DNA of 48,890 nt from a virus. The position numbers were made by a program, and so were the translations under genes. Shown here piece by piece: positions 28,164-37,045 of this stretch. How positions within the stretch are numbered: the stretch's first letter is position 1; each line of letters begins with the position of its first letter. The stretch spans positions 1 to 48,890 of IMG/VR virus record IMGVR_UViG_3300038465_000054. One strand, 5' to 3'. Under the pieces are notes generated by a model. That model was not told where the DNA came from and searched no databases. It was given only the letters and a program-made list of their open reading frames with translations.

Positions 28164-29686
28164 AAGGGATCAAGAATTGGGTTCGTGAGGCGTGGCACGG
28201 GACGCCGCCGATCCAGATTCAATCCGCGCCAGTAGCCTCCCCGATGCGCGTCAGCGATCAGGCGGTAGAAGCCGCGCGCGAGGTTGCCAAGGCCGATCCG
28301 AATCGGCGCAGGATCGAGTTGCCCCAGCTGCCGCCAGGGGTGCGCCCTGATCGTGCCGTAATGGCTATGGATGATTGGGGCGGCGGGCCGAACATCACGG
28401 CATGGGCCAATAGCCAGGGCTCCGGCGTGGGCCTGTATTTCCCAGGCTATGCGTATCTTTCCGAACTCGCGCAGCGCGCCGAATACCGGGCGCCGACCGA
28501 AGTCATCGCCAAGGAAATGACTCGCAAGTGGATCAAGTTCAATACCAAATCCGGCGGCGATAAATCCAAGCGGATTGCGGATATCGAGGACGCATTTAAG
28601 CGCTTCAACGTGCGCTCTGCCGTGCGCCGGGCGCTTGAACTGGATGGCTTCTTTGGCCTGGGCCACATCTACATCGACATTGACGGGCAGGAAAACGATC
28701 TGGACAAGCCGCTGCTGCTGGATCAAAAGACGATCGCCAAAGGCAGCCTGCGGGCGCTGCGCGTGATTGAGCCGATCTGGACGACGCCTGTGAAGTGGAA
28801 CGCCGCCGTGCCGACGAAGCCATACTTCTACCGCGTCGAACATTGGGCCGTCATGGGCAAGACCACGCACGCGGATCGGCTGCTCTCATTCGTATCGCGC
28901 CCCGTTCCGGATCTGCTCAAGCCCTCCTACAACTTCGGTGGCATGAGCTTATCGCAGCTGATCGAGCCCTACGTGGTGCGCTGGTTATCGACCGTCCAGG
29001 CGGTGAATCAGCTGATCAGCAATTTCAGCATCATCAACCTGGCAACCGACATGCAGGCGGTTCTGGCCCCAGGCGCCGGGCAGGAGGACTGGAACGGATT
29101 CCTGAATCGTGCCCGTATGTTCGTGCAGAACCGGAACAACCAGGGGCTGTTCCTGAGTGACAAAAACAAAGAGGAACTGAAACAGCTGACCGTATCGCTG
29201 GCTGGCCTGTCAGAGCTTCAGGCGCAGGCACAGGAGCATATGGCGGCCCCGACGCACATTCCGCTGGTCGTGCTGACAGGCATCACGCCCTCCGGCCTGA
29301 ATGCTTCGAGCGACAGCGAGATACAGGTGTTCCACAACTGGATCGGCAGCGTCCAGGAGGCCGACGCGCGCCCACATATCGATAAGATCCTGATCGCGAT
29401 CCAGCTGAACGAGTTTGGCGATGTGGATGAGGATATCGGTTACGAGTTCGTAGACCTCGAGCAGCCAAACGCCGAAGCGCTCTCGCGCATTCGCAAGGCC
29501 GATGCAGATGCGGGCATTGCCTACATTCAGGCCGGCGTCGTGGATCCGGATGAGGAACGCAAGCGCCTGGCTACGGATCCCAGCAGCGGCTATAACAATC
29601 TGACGGGCCTCGCGCCTGGGCCGCCGGAAGTGGATGAGCCGCTGCCGGGGGAAGGCGGCGATGATATTGATTCGGTGGGGAAATGA
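28160..29686 (+). CDS. Portal protein (DUF1073 family)
   Basis: A 508-residue protein starting at GTG coupled to the previous stop. Segments YNFGGMSLSQLIEPYVVRWL, FSIINLATDMQAVL, SDKNKEELKQLTVSLAGLSE and VLTGITPSGLNASSDSEIQV match the DUF1073 portal family. It would form the dodecameric ring through which DNA enters the head, binding the large terminase. DUF1073 proteins are sometimes fused to the Acb1 anti-CBASS enzyme; no such domain follows here. The acidic C-terminal tail (PEVDEPLPGEGGDDIDSVGK) is usual for portals. Confidence 0.85.
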   Translation: MKGIKNWVREAWHGTPPIQIQSAPVASPMRVSDQAVEAAREVAKADPNRRRIELPQLPPGVRPDRAVMAMDDWGGGPNITAWANSQGSGVGLYFPGYAYLSELAQRAEYRAPTEVIAKEMTRKWIKFNTKSGGDKSKRIADIEDAFKRFNVRSAVRRALELDGFFGLGHIYIDIDGQENDLDKPLLLDQKTIAKGSLRALRVIEPIWTTPVKWNAAVPTKPYFYRVEHWAVMGKTTHADRLLSFVSRPVPDLLKPSYNFGGMSLSQLIEPYVVRWLSTVQAVNQLISNFSIINLATDMQAVLAPGAGQEDWNGFLNRARMFVQNRNNQGLFLSDKNKEELKQLTVSLAGLSELQAQAQEHMAAPTHIPLVVLTGITPSGLNASSDSEIQVFHNWIGSVQEADARPHIDKILIAIQLNEFGDVDEDIGYEFVDLEQPNAEALSRIRKADADAGIAYIQAGVVDPDEERKRLATDPSSGYNNLTGLAPGPPEVDEPLPGEGGDDIDSVGK

Positions 29687-30024
29687 GCGCCCGTGGCGTA
29701 CTTCGCATTGTCGAAGGCGATTGTCTCGGATTCTGGTGCCCAGGCTGCGAAGAAATGCACGTCGTCACGAATGGATGGGCATTCAATGGCAACTATGATA
29801 AGCCAACGTTCACGCCCAGCGTTCTAGTCACATCTGGCCATTACACGCCGCGCTATAAGGCCGGCGATCCGTGCTGGTGCACATTCAATCGCGACAATCC
29901 AGGAACGACTACGTTCGAATGTTTCCGCTGCCATACGTTCGTGACCGATGGCGTGATCAACTTCCTGGATGACTGCACGCACGCGCTTAAGGGCAAGCAG
30001 ATTCCGATGAAGCCGTTCGAATGA
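29683..30024 (+). CDS. DUF6527-like zinc-binding phage protein
   Basis: A 113-residue protein starting MSARGVLRIVEGDCLGFWCP by ATGA overlap. Conserved elements are FWCPGCEEMHVV, FNGNYDKPTFTPSVLV, CWCTFN, CFRCHTFVTDGVINFLDDCT, which together fit the DUF6527 family of small phage proteins. The four Cys pairs and a His could bind zinc. Its place between portal and head morphogenesis genes is frequent, but no activity is established for the family that I know of. Confidence 0.75.
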   Translation: MSARGVLRIVEGDCLGFWCPGCEEMHVVTNGWAFNGNYDKPTFTPSVLVTSGHYTPRYKAGDPCWCTFNRDNPGTTTFECFRCHTFVTDGVINFLDDCTHALKGKQIPMKPFE

Positions 30025-30833
30025 AACTGCGCGCGCCCAAGCCAACGACGGTCCCAGCCGTGCGCGCCAGCGCAGCGCTTGAGAACTGGTATCTGGTGCG
30101 CCTACAAAAGATGTTGGATGACATGCATCGCAGCATCACTTTGCATCTGCGCGCGGCATGGAAGCGCGAGGATCCGGATATCGGATTCGCCCAGGATGAG
30201 GGCAGCGAGGCATTCTGGAAGCGCGTGTTCACGAAATGGGGACGCGACTGGATAAGCAAATTCGATGATCTCTCGCTCGATATGGCCAAGATGTTCGCCG
30301 GGCGCAATCGCCAGTACACGGATACGGCCGTGCAAGCATCCTTCAAAAAGGCTGGTTTTACCGTGTCTTTTAACCCGACGCAGCGAATGACCGATGCCTA
30401 TCGAGCGGTCGTCTCTGAGAATGTGAATCTGATCAAATCGATTCCGCAGCAGTATCTAAAAGACGTGCAGACGACGGTGTTCACGAATGTGATGAAGGGC
30501 GGGGATCTTCATGCGCTGGGCACGTCACTGGCTAAAACCTACGGCGTCAGCCTGCGGCGCGCATCGCTGATTGCACGCGATCAGAATAGAAAAGCCTTCG
30601 CGATCATGGAAAACGTCCGCCGCCAGGAACTAGGCGTTACGCAGGCGCGCTGGCTGCACAGCGGCGGGGGCAAAGAGCCGCGGCCCTCGCACGTGCGCGC
30701 CGGCCGCGATCGCGTGATTTTTGACTTATCGAAAGGCTGGTACGATCCTGATGTGGGCGAGAACATCTGGCCAGGCCAGCTCGTTTCGTGCCGGTGCGTC
30801 TCGATCGCGATCATTGAGCCATTTGAGGATTAG
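30021..30833 (+). CDS. Head morphogenesis protein (Mu F/SPP1 gp7 type)
   Basis: A 270-residue protein starting MKLRAPKPTTVPAVRASAAL by ATGA overlap. The C-terminal half carries the family signature: RRASLIARDQNRKAFAIMEN, then ARWLHSGGGKEPRPSHVRA and VGENIWPGQLVSCRCVSIAI. These proteins sit in a few copies in the head, attach to the portal and help early assembly or ejection. Its gene directly follows the portal module as usual. Confidence 0.88.
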   Translation: MKLRAPKPTTVPAVRASAALENWYLVRLQKMLDDMHRSITLHLRAAWKREDPDIGFAQDEGSEAFWKRVFTKWGRDWISKFDDLSLDMAKMFAGRNRQYTDTAVQASFKKAGFTVSFNPTQRMTDAYRAVVSENVNLIKSIPQQYLKDVQTTVFTNVMKGGDLHALGTSLAKTYGVSLRRASLIARDQNRKAFAIMENVRRQELGVTQARWLHSGGGKEPRPSHVRAGRDRVIFDLSKGWYDPDVGENIWPGQLVSCRCVSIAIIEPFED

Positions 30834-30837
30834 CCAT

Positions 30838-31611
30838 ATGAAACTCGGCCGCCTGCCACGCAAGTTTGATACACGCATCCCCAAGATGGATGCGCTGATC
30901 TTCGGCGCGACGCTTCCGCCGATCCCGACAGAGATCGACTACACCAGCGGAATGCCCGCGGATCTGGGCGTGATGCTGAACGATAGCTTAGGCGACTGTA
31001 CGTGCGCCGCGGTCTATCACGCGATCCAGGTCTGGACATTCAACGCGCTGTGCGTAATGGAGACGGAGCCCGACGCGCAAGTGCAGGCGCTGTACTCAGA
31101 TGCCTGCGGCTATGTGCCAGGCAATGCCAGCACCGATCAGGGCGGCGATGAACAGGCGGTTCTGAATTACCTGCTCAACAGCGGCGCCCCGATCAGCGGC
31201 GGCGGTACGCAGAAGATCGCAGCCTATGTCGAAGTGGATCCCAGCAAGTTGGATGATCTGCGCCGCACGATCTACGACTGCGGCGTGGCGTACATCGGCT
31301 TCAACGTGCCGAACTTCCTGATGAGCGGCCTGACTGCGGGCGGCTCCATCTGGGATGTTGATCCATCGGGCGACAACACCATTGCCGGCGGCCATGCGGT
31401 GATTCTCGCCGGCTACCTGGCGAATGGAAACTTCAAAGTGATCAGCTGGGGCAACGTTTACGAAATGACGCCAGCGTTCGTGGCGCAGTTCGTCGATGAG
31501 GCGTATGCGATCGCTGATGCCGATTGGATTGCGACCACTGGCAATTCGCCTTGCGGGCTTTCGATCAGCGATTTAGAGGCGCAAATGCAGGCGCTTAAAT
31601 TCGCGCAGTAG
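30838..31611 (+). CDS. Papain-like cysteine peptidase in the head module
   Basis: A 257-residue protein starting MKLGRLPRKFDTRIPKMDAL with GAGGA upstream. SLGDCTCAAVYHAIQVW holds the likely nucleophile (Cys54 or Cys56) at the start of a helix, as in papain-fold enzymes. His186 lies in IAGGHAVILAGYLAN, followed by KVISWGNVYEM where C1 peptidases have NSWG. The Asn is replaced by Ile, so the third catalytic residue may come from elsewhere. Role is unknown: it may mature a head protein or act on a host target after ejection. Confidence 0.7.
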   Translation: MKLGRLPRKFDTRIPKMDALIFGATLPPIPTEIDYTSGMPADLGVMLNDSLGDCTCAAVYHAIQVWTFNALCVMETEPDAQVQALYSDACGYVPGNASTDQGGDEQAVLNYLLNSGAPISGGGTQKIAAYVEVDPSKLDDLRRTIYDCGVAYIGFNVPNFLMSGLTAGGSIWDVDPSGDNTIAGGHAVILAGYLANGNFKVISWGNVYEMTPAFVAQFVDEAYAIADADWIATTGNSPCGLSISDLEAQMQALKFAQ

Positions 31612-31677
31612 CGCAAATTTGACGAGCCGATTGCAGCGCCATATGCTTTCGCTCAAGTTATCGAAGGATCACAGTGC

Positions 31678-32922
31678 TTGCAGCTTCCGTTAGCCCTCGA
31701 CAAGTCGCTCCGCTCGGTAGATGCGGATGGGCACTTGCGTGTGGAAATGTGCCGGGTCTCGAAGGCGAACATCTGCCCGTATTACGGCCGAGAGATCCCG
31801 AACGCTCAAGCGCTGGGGCTCGATCCGGATCGCATGTACAGGCTGTTTCGCGATCCCAAGGAACTGGCCAAGGGCGCGGACACAGGCACCGGCAAGCCGC
31901 TGCTGATTCGTCACGTTCCTATCAGCGCGGATCTGCCCAGCAAGGATTCATGGGTCGGAACCATCGGAACCTGCACGTTCGAGGATCCGTATCTGGTTTG
32001 TCGCCCGCTGACAGTGCTGACGGCCGAGGCCATTGCGCTGATCGAATCCGAAGCGCAGCGCGAACTGAGCGCCGGCTATCGCTACACTGCGGACATGACG
32101 CCAGGAATCTGGGGCGGGGAAGCCTACGATGGGGTCATGCGCGATCTGCAATTCAATCATTTTGCGCTTGTTTCCGAGGGCCGCGCGGGCCCAGACGTTC
32201 ACGTTGCTGATGAAGCACCACCGGAGTTAAGAGCCATGCCCCTGAAACACGCTGCCCGTATCGAAGCCTTGAAGCCGTTCCTGGCAAAAGATGCCGATCT
32301 GATCGCGCTCGATGCCGAGATCGACAAAGAGGAAAAGGCCCAGGATGAGGCCGAAGAAAAGGCCGAGGACGAAAAGAACGACTGCTACGGCCATGCTGCG
32401 GACGAATGGGAAAAGATGTCCGCGAAGGACAAGAAGTCCGCGCGCGACAAGTGGGCCAAGGACAAGGCCGCCAAAGACAAGAAGGCAAAGGATGCCAAGT
32501 CCGCAAAAGATGCGGATCCGGATCATCGCGATGATTTCGATGGCTCCAAGGATTCAGCGATCACGCAGGCCGCGATGGACGCCGCGATTGCCGCCGCCGT
32601 TGCGCCGGCCACTGCCGCCGCCGCAGAACTGGCACGCAAGCAAACGCGCGAACTGTTCATTGCGCTGGAAGCCGTGAAGCCGATCGTCGGCGTCCTGGCG
32701 ATGGATAGCGTGCAGTCGGCCGATGAGGTCTACGCCTTCGCGCTCAAGCACGCCAAAGTGAACATCAATGGCGTGCATCCCTCCGCCTATCCCGCGCTGC
32801 TTGATGTGGTCAAGTCGCGCACCGCGCCCGTCAAGTCGCGCGATCCGTCGATGGCGATGGATGACAAGGGCAATCCGATCACGATTGCGGATATCTTCAA
32901 CCTGAAGTCCAAAGCCGCCTGA
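31678..32922 (+). CDS. DUF2213 prohead protease/scaffold-like protein
   Basis: A 414-residue protein. Its N-terminal ~180 residues (LDKSLRSVDADGHLRVEMCR, VSKANICPYYGREI, KPLLIRHVPISADL, VGTIGTCTFEDPYLVC, ELSAGYRYTADMTPG) match DUF2213, regarded as a capsid maturation protease. The middle is an extreme Lys/Asp/Glu/Ala helix (KDKKSARDKWAKDKAAKDKK), and the end is helical, like a scaffold. The start is probably TTG preceded by AAGGA; upstream ATG codons are in another frame. It directly precedes the capsid genes. Confidence 0.8.
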   Translation: MQLPLALDKSLRSVDADGHLRVEMCRVSKANICPYYGREIPNAQALGLDPDRMYRLFRDPKELAKGADTGTGKPLLIRHVPISADLPSKDSWVGTIGTCTFEDPYLVCRPLTVLTAEAIALIESEAQRELSAGYRYTADMTPGIWGGEAYDGVMRDLQFNHFALVSEGRAGPDVHVADEAPPELRAMPLKHAARIEALKPFLAKDADLIALDAEIDKEEKAQDEAEEKAEDEKNDCYGHAADEWEKMSAKDKKSARDKWAKDKAAKDKKAKDAKSAKDADPDHRDDFDGSKDSAITQAAMDAAIAAAVAPATAAAAELARKQTRELFIALEAVKPIVGVLAMDSVQSADEVYAFALKHAKVNINGVHPSAYPALLDVVKSRTAPVKSRDPSMAMDDKGNPITIADIFNLKSKAA

Positions 32923-32964
32923 AGCATCGGGTTCAATTCACTTTTTAGAAATAGGTAGCCAGCT

Positions 32965-33927
32965 ATGAGCCTCACGCAAGACGGAACCCAGAACTTCGTT
33001 AACGATAAGCTGCCCGTTGGCGTTGCAGGCGACTTCGCTGGCTCGCCGACCTACGCGACGGTGCTTTCAGGATCTGAATTTGCTGTCGCCGCTCCGCCCG
33101 GCGTCACGGTCGGCTGCTTTGCCTGGTACAACCCGGCGACGGGCCTGGGCTCGAACTACTACCAGCCGGCCAGCCTGCTGGGCTTCGTGCATCGCGAAGG
33201 CCAGGCGTTGATCACGACATTCCTGGGCTTCAATGCCTCGACCGTGCTGACTGGCAACGGGATCACGATGTATAACCAGGGCTCGTTCCTGGGGCAGTTC
33301 CTGGGCGGCGGCACGGTTGGCCAAAAGGTCTATTGCGATCCGCTCTACGGCACGCTGACCGCCAATGCTACGGGCAATGGCGTCAGCGCCAGCGTCGCGG
33401 CATCATCCCTGGCCAACACGGGCGTGTTGACCACGGGCACAGTGACTGGCAGTGCAATCGCCATCGGGCAGGTCGTCACTGGCACCGGCATCCCGGCCGG
33501 GAGCTACATCGCTTCGGGCAGCGGCACGACCTGGCAGCTGGCCAATGTCGTTCCGATCGCTTCGGGCAGTTGGCCCGTCGTGGCCTCAGAAACGATCGCG
33601 ACGCAGGGCGTCTACGAAACGCCTTTCCACCTGGAACAGAGCATCGATGTCAATGCCGTGGCTACGGGCAGCTCAATCGCGGCTGCCGTGTCGCCCGCAC
33701 CTGGCGGCGTTTTCACCGTCGGCACAGTGACGGGCGGCACGTTCAAAGTCGGCTACTTCCTGAGCGGCGGAAGCATTCCGGCCGGCGCTGTGGTGCAGCT
33801 GTTGCAGCTGCTGACGGGCACGGGCGGCACCGGATCGACGTTCCTGACCAGTTACGCATCGGCAGTGACAAGCTTCACTGCGACGGGCATTGCCGGACAG
33901 ACCGGCCGCATTTCAAGCTGGGGTTAA
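32965..33927 (+). CDS. Virion decoration-like protein upstream of the capsid gene
   Basis: A 320-residue Gly/Thr/Ser/Ala-rich protein starting MSLTQDGTQNFVNDKLPVGV. Residues about 42-130 (GVTVGCFAWYNPATGLGSNY, LLGFVHREGQALITTFLG, GGGTVGQKVYCDPLYG) align with the protein encoded after the major capsid gene (35064-35546). The extra C-terminal ~170 residues are repeat-like (TVTGSAIAIGQVVTGTGIPA and TVTGGTFKVGYFLSGGSIPA), two related beta modules. It is probably a head fibre, decoration or cement protein. RBS AGGTAG precedes the ATG. Confidence 0.7.
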   Translation: MSLTQDGTQNFVNDKLPVGVAGDFAGSPTYATVLSGSEFAVAAPPGVTVGCFAWYNPATGLGSNYYQPASLLGFVHREGQALITTFLGFNASTVLTGNGITMYNQGSFLGQFLGGGTVGQKVYCDPLYGTLTANATGNGVSASVAASSLANTGVLTTGTVTGSAIAIGQVVTGTGIPAGSYIASGSGTTWQLANVVPIASGSWPVVASETIATQGVYETPFHLEQSIDVNAVATGSSIAAAVSPAPGGVFTVGTVTGGTFKVGYFLSGGSIPAGAVVQLLQLLTGTGGTGSTFLTSYASAVTSFTATGIAGQTGRISSWG

Positions 33928-33961
33928 TCAGCGCCTTTAACGGTTCATTCGAGGAATTTTT

Positions 33962-35050
33962 ATGAACGAAGTGATGGCATTCGACAGCGGAAAACTTGCC
34001 GCAGCCGTGCGCGCAGGATTCGGCCGTGCGCTGATTGAAGAACTTGCATCCGAACGGTACGGGATCAAGTTCGCCCCCGAGCTCGGCCAGATGGACTGGT
34101 TCAAGCCCGCTCTTCCGATGAACAACTTCAAGATGGCCATGGACGTGCAAAGCGAGTTGGTCACTGTCAGCAACTCTGGCATCCCTTCCTATCTGGCCAA
34201 CTTCCTTGATCCGCGCCCCATCATGATTTTGGTCTCGCCCCTGAAGGCCGCCATCATCGCAGGCGAGCGCGGGATCGGTGACTGGCTGACAGAATCGGCG
34301 CAGTTCATCACGGTGGAGCAGACGGGCGAGACGGCCAGCTATGGCGACTACAGCCAGAATGGGCAGTCGAACGTGAATGCCAACTTCCCCTCGCGCCAGA
34401 ACTACCTGTTCCAGGCGTTCCTGCAATACGGGGACTTTGAACTGGGCCGCGCAGGGCTTGCGAAACTGGATTGGGCTGCCCAGCAGCAGGCCGCGAATGC
34501 GACCACGCTGATGAAGCAGCTGAACAACGTCTATTTCTTCGGCGTCGGCAATCTTCAGAACTATGGTCTGATCAATGCCCCCACGCTGCCGCCCAGCATC
34601 ACGGCCGCTTACGCCTGGCTGACAAGCCCCACCGCCAATGCGAACACGATCTATCAGGACATTCTGCGCATGTGGATTCAGATGCAGGCGCAGACCGGCG
34701 GCGTGGTCGAGAACGATGCCAAGATCGTGCTGGCCATGTCCAACGAACAGGCCGGCGCCCTGAAGTCGATCACGCAGTACAACACGAACAGTGTTGAACA
34801 GCTGCTGAAGCAGAACTTCCCCAATATCCGCATCGAAACGGCCGTGCAGTACGCCACGGCTTCGGGCCAGCTGGTGCAGATGATCGTCGAGGATCTGGAA
34901 GGCCAGAAGACCGTCGAAGTCGCCTTCAGCTCCAAACTGATGGCGCACTCGATGGTGCGAGATACATCCAGCGTCAAACAGAAGCGCTCCGCCGGCGGCT
35001 TTGGCGCCTGGTGGGCAAGGCCGTTCTTGCAAGTAAGCATGATTGCCTGA
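33962..35050 (+). CDS. Major capsid protein (DUF2184-like)
   Basis: A 362-residue protein starting MNEVMAFDSGKLAAAVRAGF with GAGGAA upstream. Sequence blocks such as ASERYGIKFAPELGQMDWFK, FVGV-type VYFFGVGNLQNYGLINAPTL, MWIQMQAQTGGVVENDAKIV and MAHSMVRDTSSVKQKRSAGG fit the DUF2184 capsid family with HK97-like fold. Its position after the DUF2213 protease and between two paralogous decoration-like genes supports the call. No large N-terminal delta domain is seen, so scaffolding is probably supplied by the upstream protein. Confidence 0.88.
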   Translation: MNEVMAFDSGKLAAAVRAGFGRALIEELASERYGIKFAPELGQMDWFKPALPMNNFKMAMDVQSELVTVSNSGIPSYLANFLDPRPIMILVSPLKAAIIAGERGIGDWLTESAQFITVEQTGETASYGDYSQNGQSNVNANFPSRQNYLFQAFLQYGDFELGRAGLAKLDWAAQQQAANATTLMKQLNNVYFFGVGNLQNYGLINAPTLPPSITAAYAWLTSPTANANTIYQDILRMWIQMQAQTGGVVENDAKIVLAMSNEQAGALKSITQYNTNSVEQLLKQNFPNIRIETAVQYATASGQLVQMIVEDLEGQKTVEVAFSSKLMAHSMVRDTSSVKQKRSAGGFGAWWARPFLQVSMIA

Positions 35051-35063
35051 CACCGGAGGGGCC

Positions 35064-35546
35064 GTGCTTTCACAATTCGGCCCCCCTCCGCGCTTTGGCT
35101 TGGGCTATCGCGCGAATTGGAATCCCATCGCCTGCGCGCCTTGCGGCGCGCAGGAAATGACCGCAGCGCCTGGCGGCGTGATCCTGGGCCGCTTCGGCTG
35201 GGCGGATCCCAACAATGGCCAAGTCTCCAATCTCTACACGCCTGGCGCCCGTCTGGGCTGGGTCTGCCCGACGCGCGGAACATGGGGCCGTGTGTACTGG
35301 AACGGCTTCGCCTGGGTTCTGCGGCAGGGCCTGGGCTGCGTGCTCGCGCTCATCGGGGATTTTCACGCCCGCTTCTGCAACGGATCGACGGTGGGCCAGG
35401 CCGTCTACGCGGATTCGATCACCGGCCAGCCCTACAGCGGCAATGTCACCGGATCAGCGATCTTGACGCCCTGGACCGTCGTGACGCAGGCTTACGCTGG
35501 CGATTGGGCGATCATCAGCACGATGACGCCCCCGCTCACAACCTAA
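35064..35546 (+). CDS. Decoration-like protein, paralogue of the gene upstream of the capsid
   Basis: A 160-residue protein starting at GTG with GGAGGGG just upstream (a TTG 21 bp earlier lacks a binding site). GGVILGRFGWADPNNGQVSN, ARLGWVCPTRGTW and NGSTVGQAVYADSITGQPYS correspond to segments of the protein at 32965-33927. It lacks that protein's C-terminal repeats. It is rich in Gly, Trp and Pro. Likely a virion surface or connector-associated protein. Confidence 0.7.
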   Translation: MLSQFGPPPRFGLGYRANWNPIACAPCGAQEMTAAPGGVILGRFGWADPNNGQVSNLYTPGARLGWVCPTRGTWGRVYWNGFAWVLRQGLGCVLALIGDFHARFCNGSTVGQAVYADSITGQPYSGNVTGSAILTPWTVVTQAYAGDWAIISTMTPPLTT

Positions 35547-35555
35547 GAGGCACAT

Positions 35556-35963
35556 ATGGCAATGGTAAAAGTAGGCTGCAAACTCACGCACGGCTTCATT
35601 ATGGAAATCGTGACGCAAGGGCCCATGAATCTGCCGGCGCCAGCGGGCGAGCGCGTGGAAATCAAGGGCGCCAATTCATTGCTTGTGGATGGCATGGGGC
35701 GCCAGATCACGGATGGCTTCGCGTTCACGGATGTGCCTGAAGAACTGGCCAAAGAGTGGTTCCGCGTCAATGCCAACACGAAGATGGTCAAAAACGGCTT
35801 CGTGATCATGCAATCGGACAAGAAGTCGATCGAAGCGCAGGCCAAGGAACACGTGGCCGAACGCACGGGCCTGGAAGCGCTGAATCCGGATCGCGATCCG
35901 CGCTCGCCCAAGAATGTGAAGCCGTACACCAAGAACGACAAGCCCGAAAGCGCCGCAGCCTGA
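35556..35963 (+). CDS. Head-module hypothetical protein (135 aa)
   Basis: Starts MAMVKVGCKLTHGFIMEIVT with AGAGG upstream. The front half is a beta-rich domain (GPMNLPAPAGERVEIKGANS, GMGRQITDGFAFTDVPEELA) and the end is highly charged. Similar proteins occur after capsid genes in several phage groups as unnamed structural or assembly genes. It overlaps the next start (TGATG). Confidence 0.65.
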   Translation: MAMVKVGCKLTHGFIMEIVTQGPMNLPAPAGERVEIKGANSLLVDGMGRQITDGFAFTDVPEELAKEWFRVNANTKMVKNGFVIMQSDKKSIEAQAKEHVAERTGLEALNPDRDPRSPKNVKPYTKNDKPESAAA

Positions 35964-36436
35964 TGGGCAACGCCGCGCCCGTCGTATTCGATCCGGTCGC
36001 CTTCATAGGGGCGTTCCCATCGTTTACCTCGGTGCCGGCGCTCATGCTCCAGTTCAATTTCGATCTGGCCTGCCTTCAGCTGGATAACACGCCGAACAGC
36101 CCGGTCTGGAATCAGAACACGCGCCAGATGCTGCTGTGGCTGCTGACGGCGCATTTAACGGCGCTGCTCAATGGCGTGAACGGCGAGCCCCCGCCTGGCA
36201 TGGTCGGACGCCTCGCGAACGCCGCAGAAGGATCCGTCAGCGCAGCGACCGTGTGGGATGCGCAGACTTCCAGCCAGCTGGTCGCGAGCCTCCAGCAAAC
36301 GCAATGGGGCGTGCAGTATCTGGCCGCCACGGCGAGCCTCACGGGCGCGCGCTACATGCCAGCGCCCTGCCAGCCCAATGGCGGCGTCACGGGCCCGTTC
36401 TTTTTCGTCCAGCCGCCTGGGCCCTGGTGTGGCTAA
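35963..36436 (+). CDS. Head-tail connector (DUF4054-like)
   Basis: A 157-residue protein starting MGNAAPVVFDPVAFIGAFPS by TGATG overlap. The opening F-P--F pattern, QLDNTPNSPVWNQNTRQMLL and LLTAHLTALLNGVNG followed by a helix resembling adaptor proteins fit DUF4054, a connector seen in myo- and siphophages. It would sit below the portal ring. The C-terminus is Pro/Gly-rich (FVQPPGPWCG). Confidence 0.7.
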   Translation: MGNAAPVVFDPVAFIGAFPSFTSVPALMLQFNFDLACLQLDNTPNSPVWNQNTRQMLLWLLTAHLTALLNGVNGEPPPGMVGRLANAAEGSVSAATVWDAQTSSQLVASLQQTQWGVQYLAATASLTGARYMPAPCQPNGGVTGPFFFVQPPGPWCG

Positions 36437-37045
36437 ATGGCTATCGTCAGCGCCACGCTCACGGGCGGCGACAAACTGATTGCCCATCTGAAGGGCACAG
36501 CTGAGCGGCTGGCCACGGGCCGATCGGTCGCGGTCGGCTTTATCGACAAAGCCACTTATCCGCCAGACCGGCAGGAGCGCTTCGAGCGGCGCCTGGCCAA
36601 GTATCAGCGCAGCGCCGATCGGGCTTTGCGTACCGCCCAGAGCCCTCCCAAGCCCGGCCAGGGCAACCTGCGGCGCGTGAAGGTCTATAAGAGGGTAGGC
36701 CCGCACGCGCCATCCAAGCTGCTCTATGTGGCTCAGGTGGCCTTCTGGAACGAGTTCGGGACTGTGCGGGCGCCCCCGCGGCCGTTCTTCCGGGGCATGA
36801 TCGAGCGCCAATCCCCAAGCTGGGGCCCTTTGATGGCCCGGCGCCTGAAGGCAAACCGCTTCGATGCCGCCCGCACGCTCGATCAGATGGGCAGCACGAT
36901 CAACGATCAGCTGCGCCAGTCGATCGTCGATCTGACCAGCCCTCCCAATGCGCCCTTCACGATCATGATGAAAGGCGGGGCATCAAAGCCGTTGGTGGAT
37001 AGCGGCCAAATGCTCAATTCCACCAGCTGGAAGGTGGACGCCTGA
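36437..37045 (+). CDS. Tail completion/HK97 gp10-like protein
   Basis: A 202-residue protein starting MAIVSATLTGGDKLIAHLKG directly after the previous stop. The core VAFWNEFGTVRAPPRPFFRG and the C-terminal LVDSGQMLNSTSWKVDA match the 'NEFGT--iP-RPF--' and 'DTG-L--S' patterns of HK97 gp10-type neck or tail-completion proteins. It would join head and tail. An insertion with many Arg/Lys residues (about 48-85) is longer than usual. Confidence 0.75.
   Translation: MAIVSATLTGGDKLIAHLKGTAERLATGRSVAVGFIDKATYPPDRQERFERRLAKYQRSADRALRTAQSPPKPGQGNLRRVKVYKRVGPHAPSKLLYVAQVAFWNEFGTVRAPPRPFFRGMIERQSPSWGPLMARRLKANRFDAARTLDQMGSTINDQLRQSIVDLTSPPNAPFTIMMKGGASKPLVDSGQMLNSTSWKVDA

Noticed and set aside
28160-29686. 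Acb1-type anti-CBASS activity in the DUF1073 protein
   Set aside because: The protein ends after the portal region; the additional phosphoesterase domain is not present.
31674-32210. 178-codon alternative frame at the start of the DUF2213 gene
   Set aside because: Arg/Ser/Gly-rich composition typical of an out-of-frame reading; the overlapping frame has the DUF2213 pattern.
33875-35053. 392-codon open frame antisense to the major capsid gene
   Set aside because: GC-rich codon bias leaves the antisense frame open; it runs against a tightly packed rightward operon, has no ribosome binding site and no recognisable domain.
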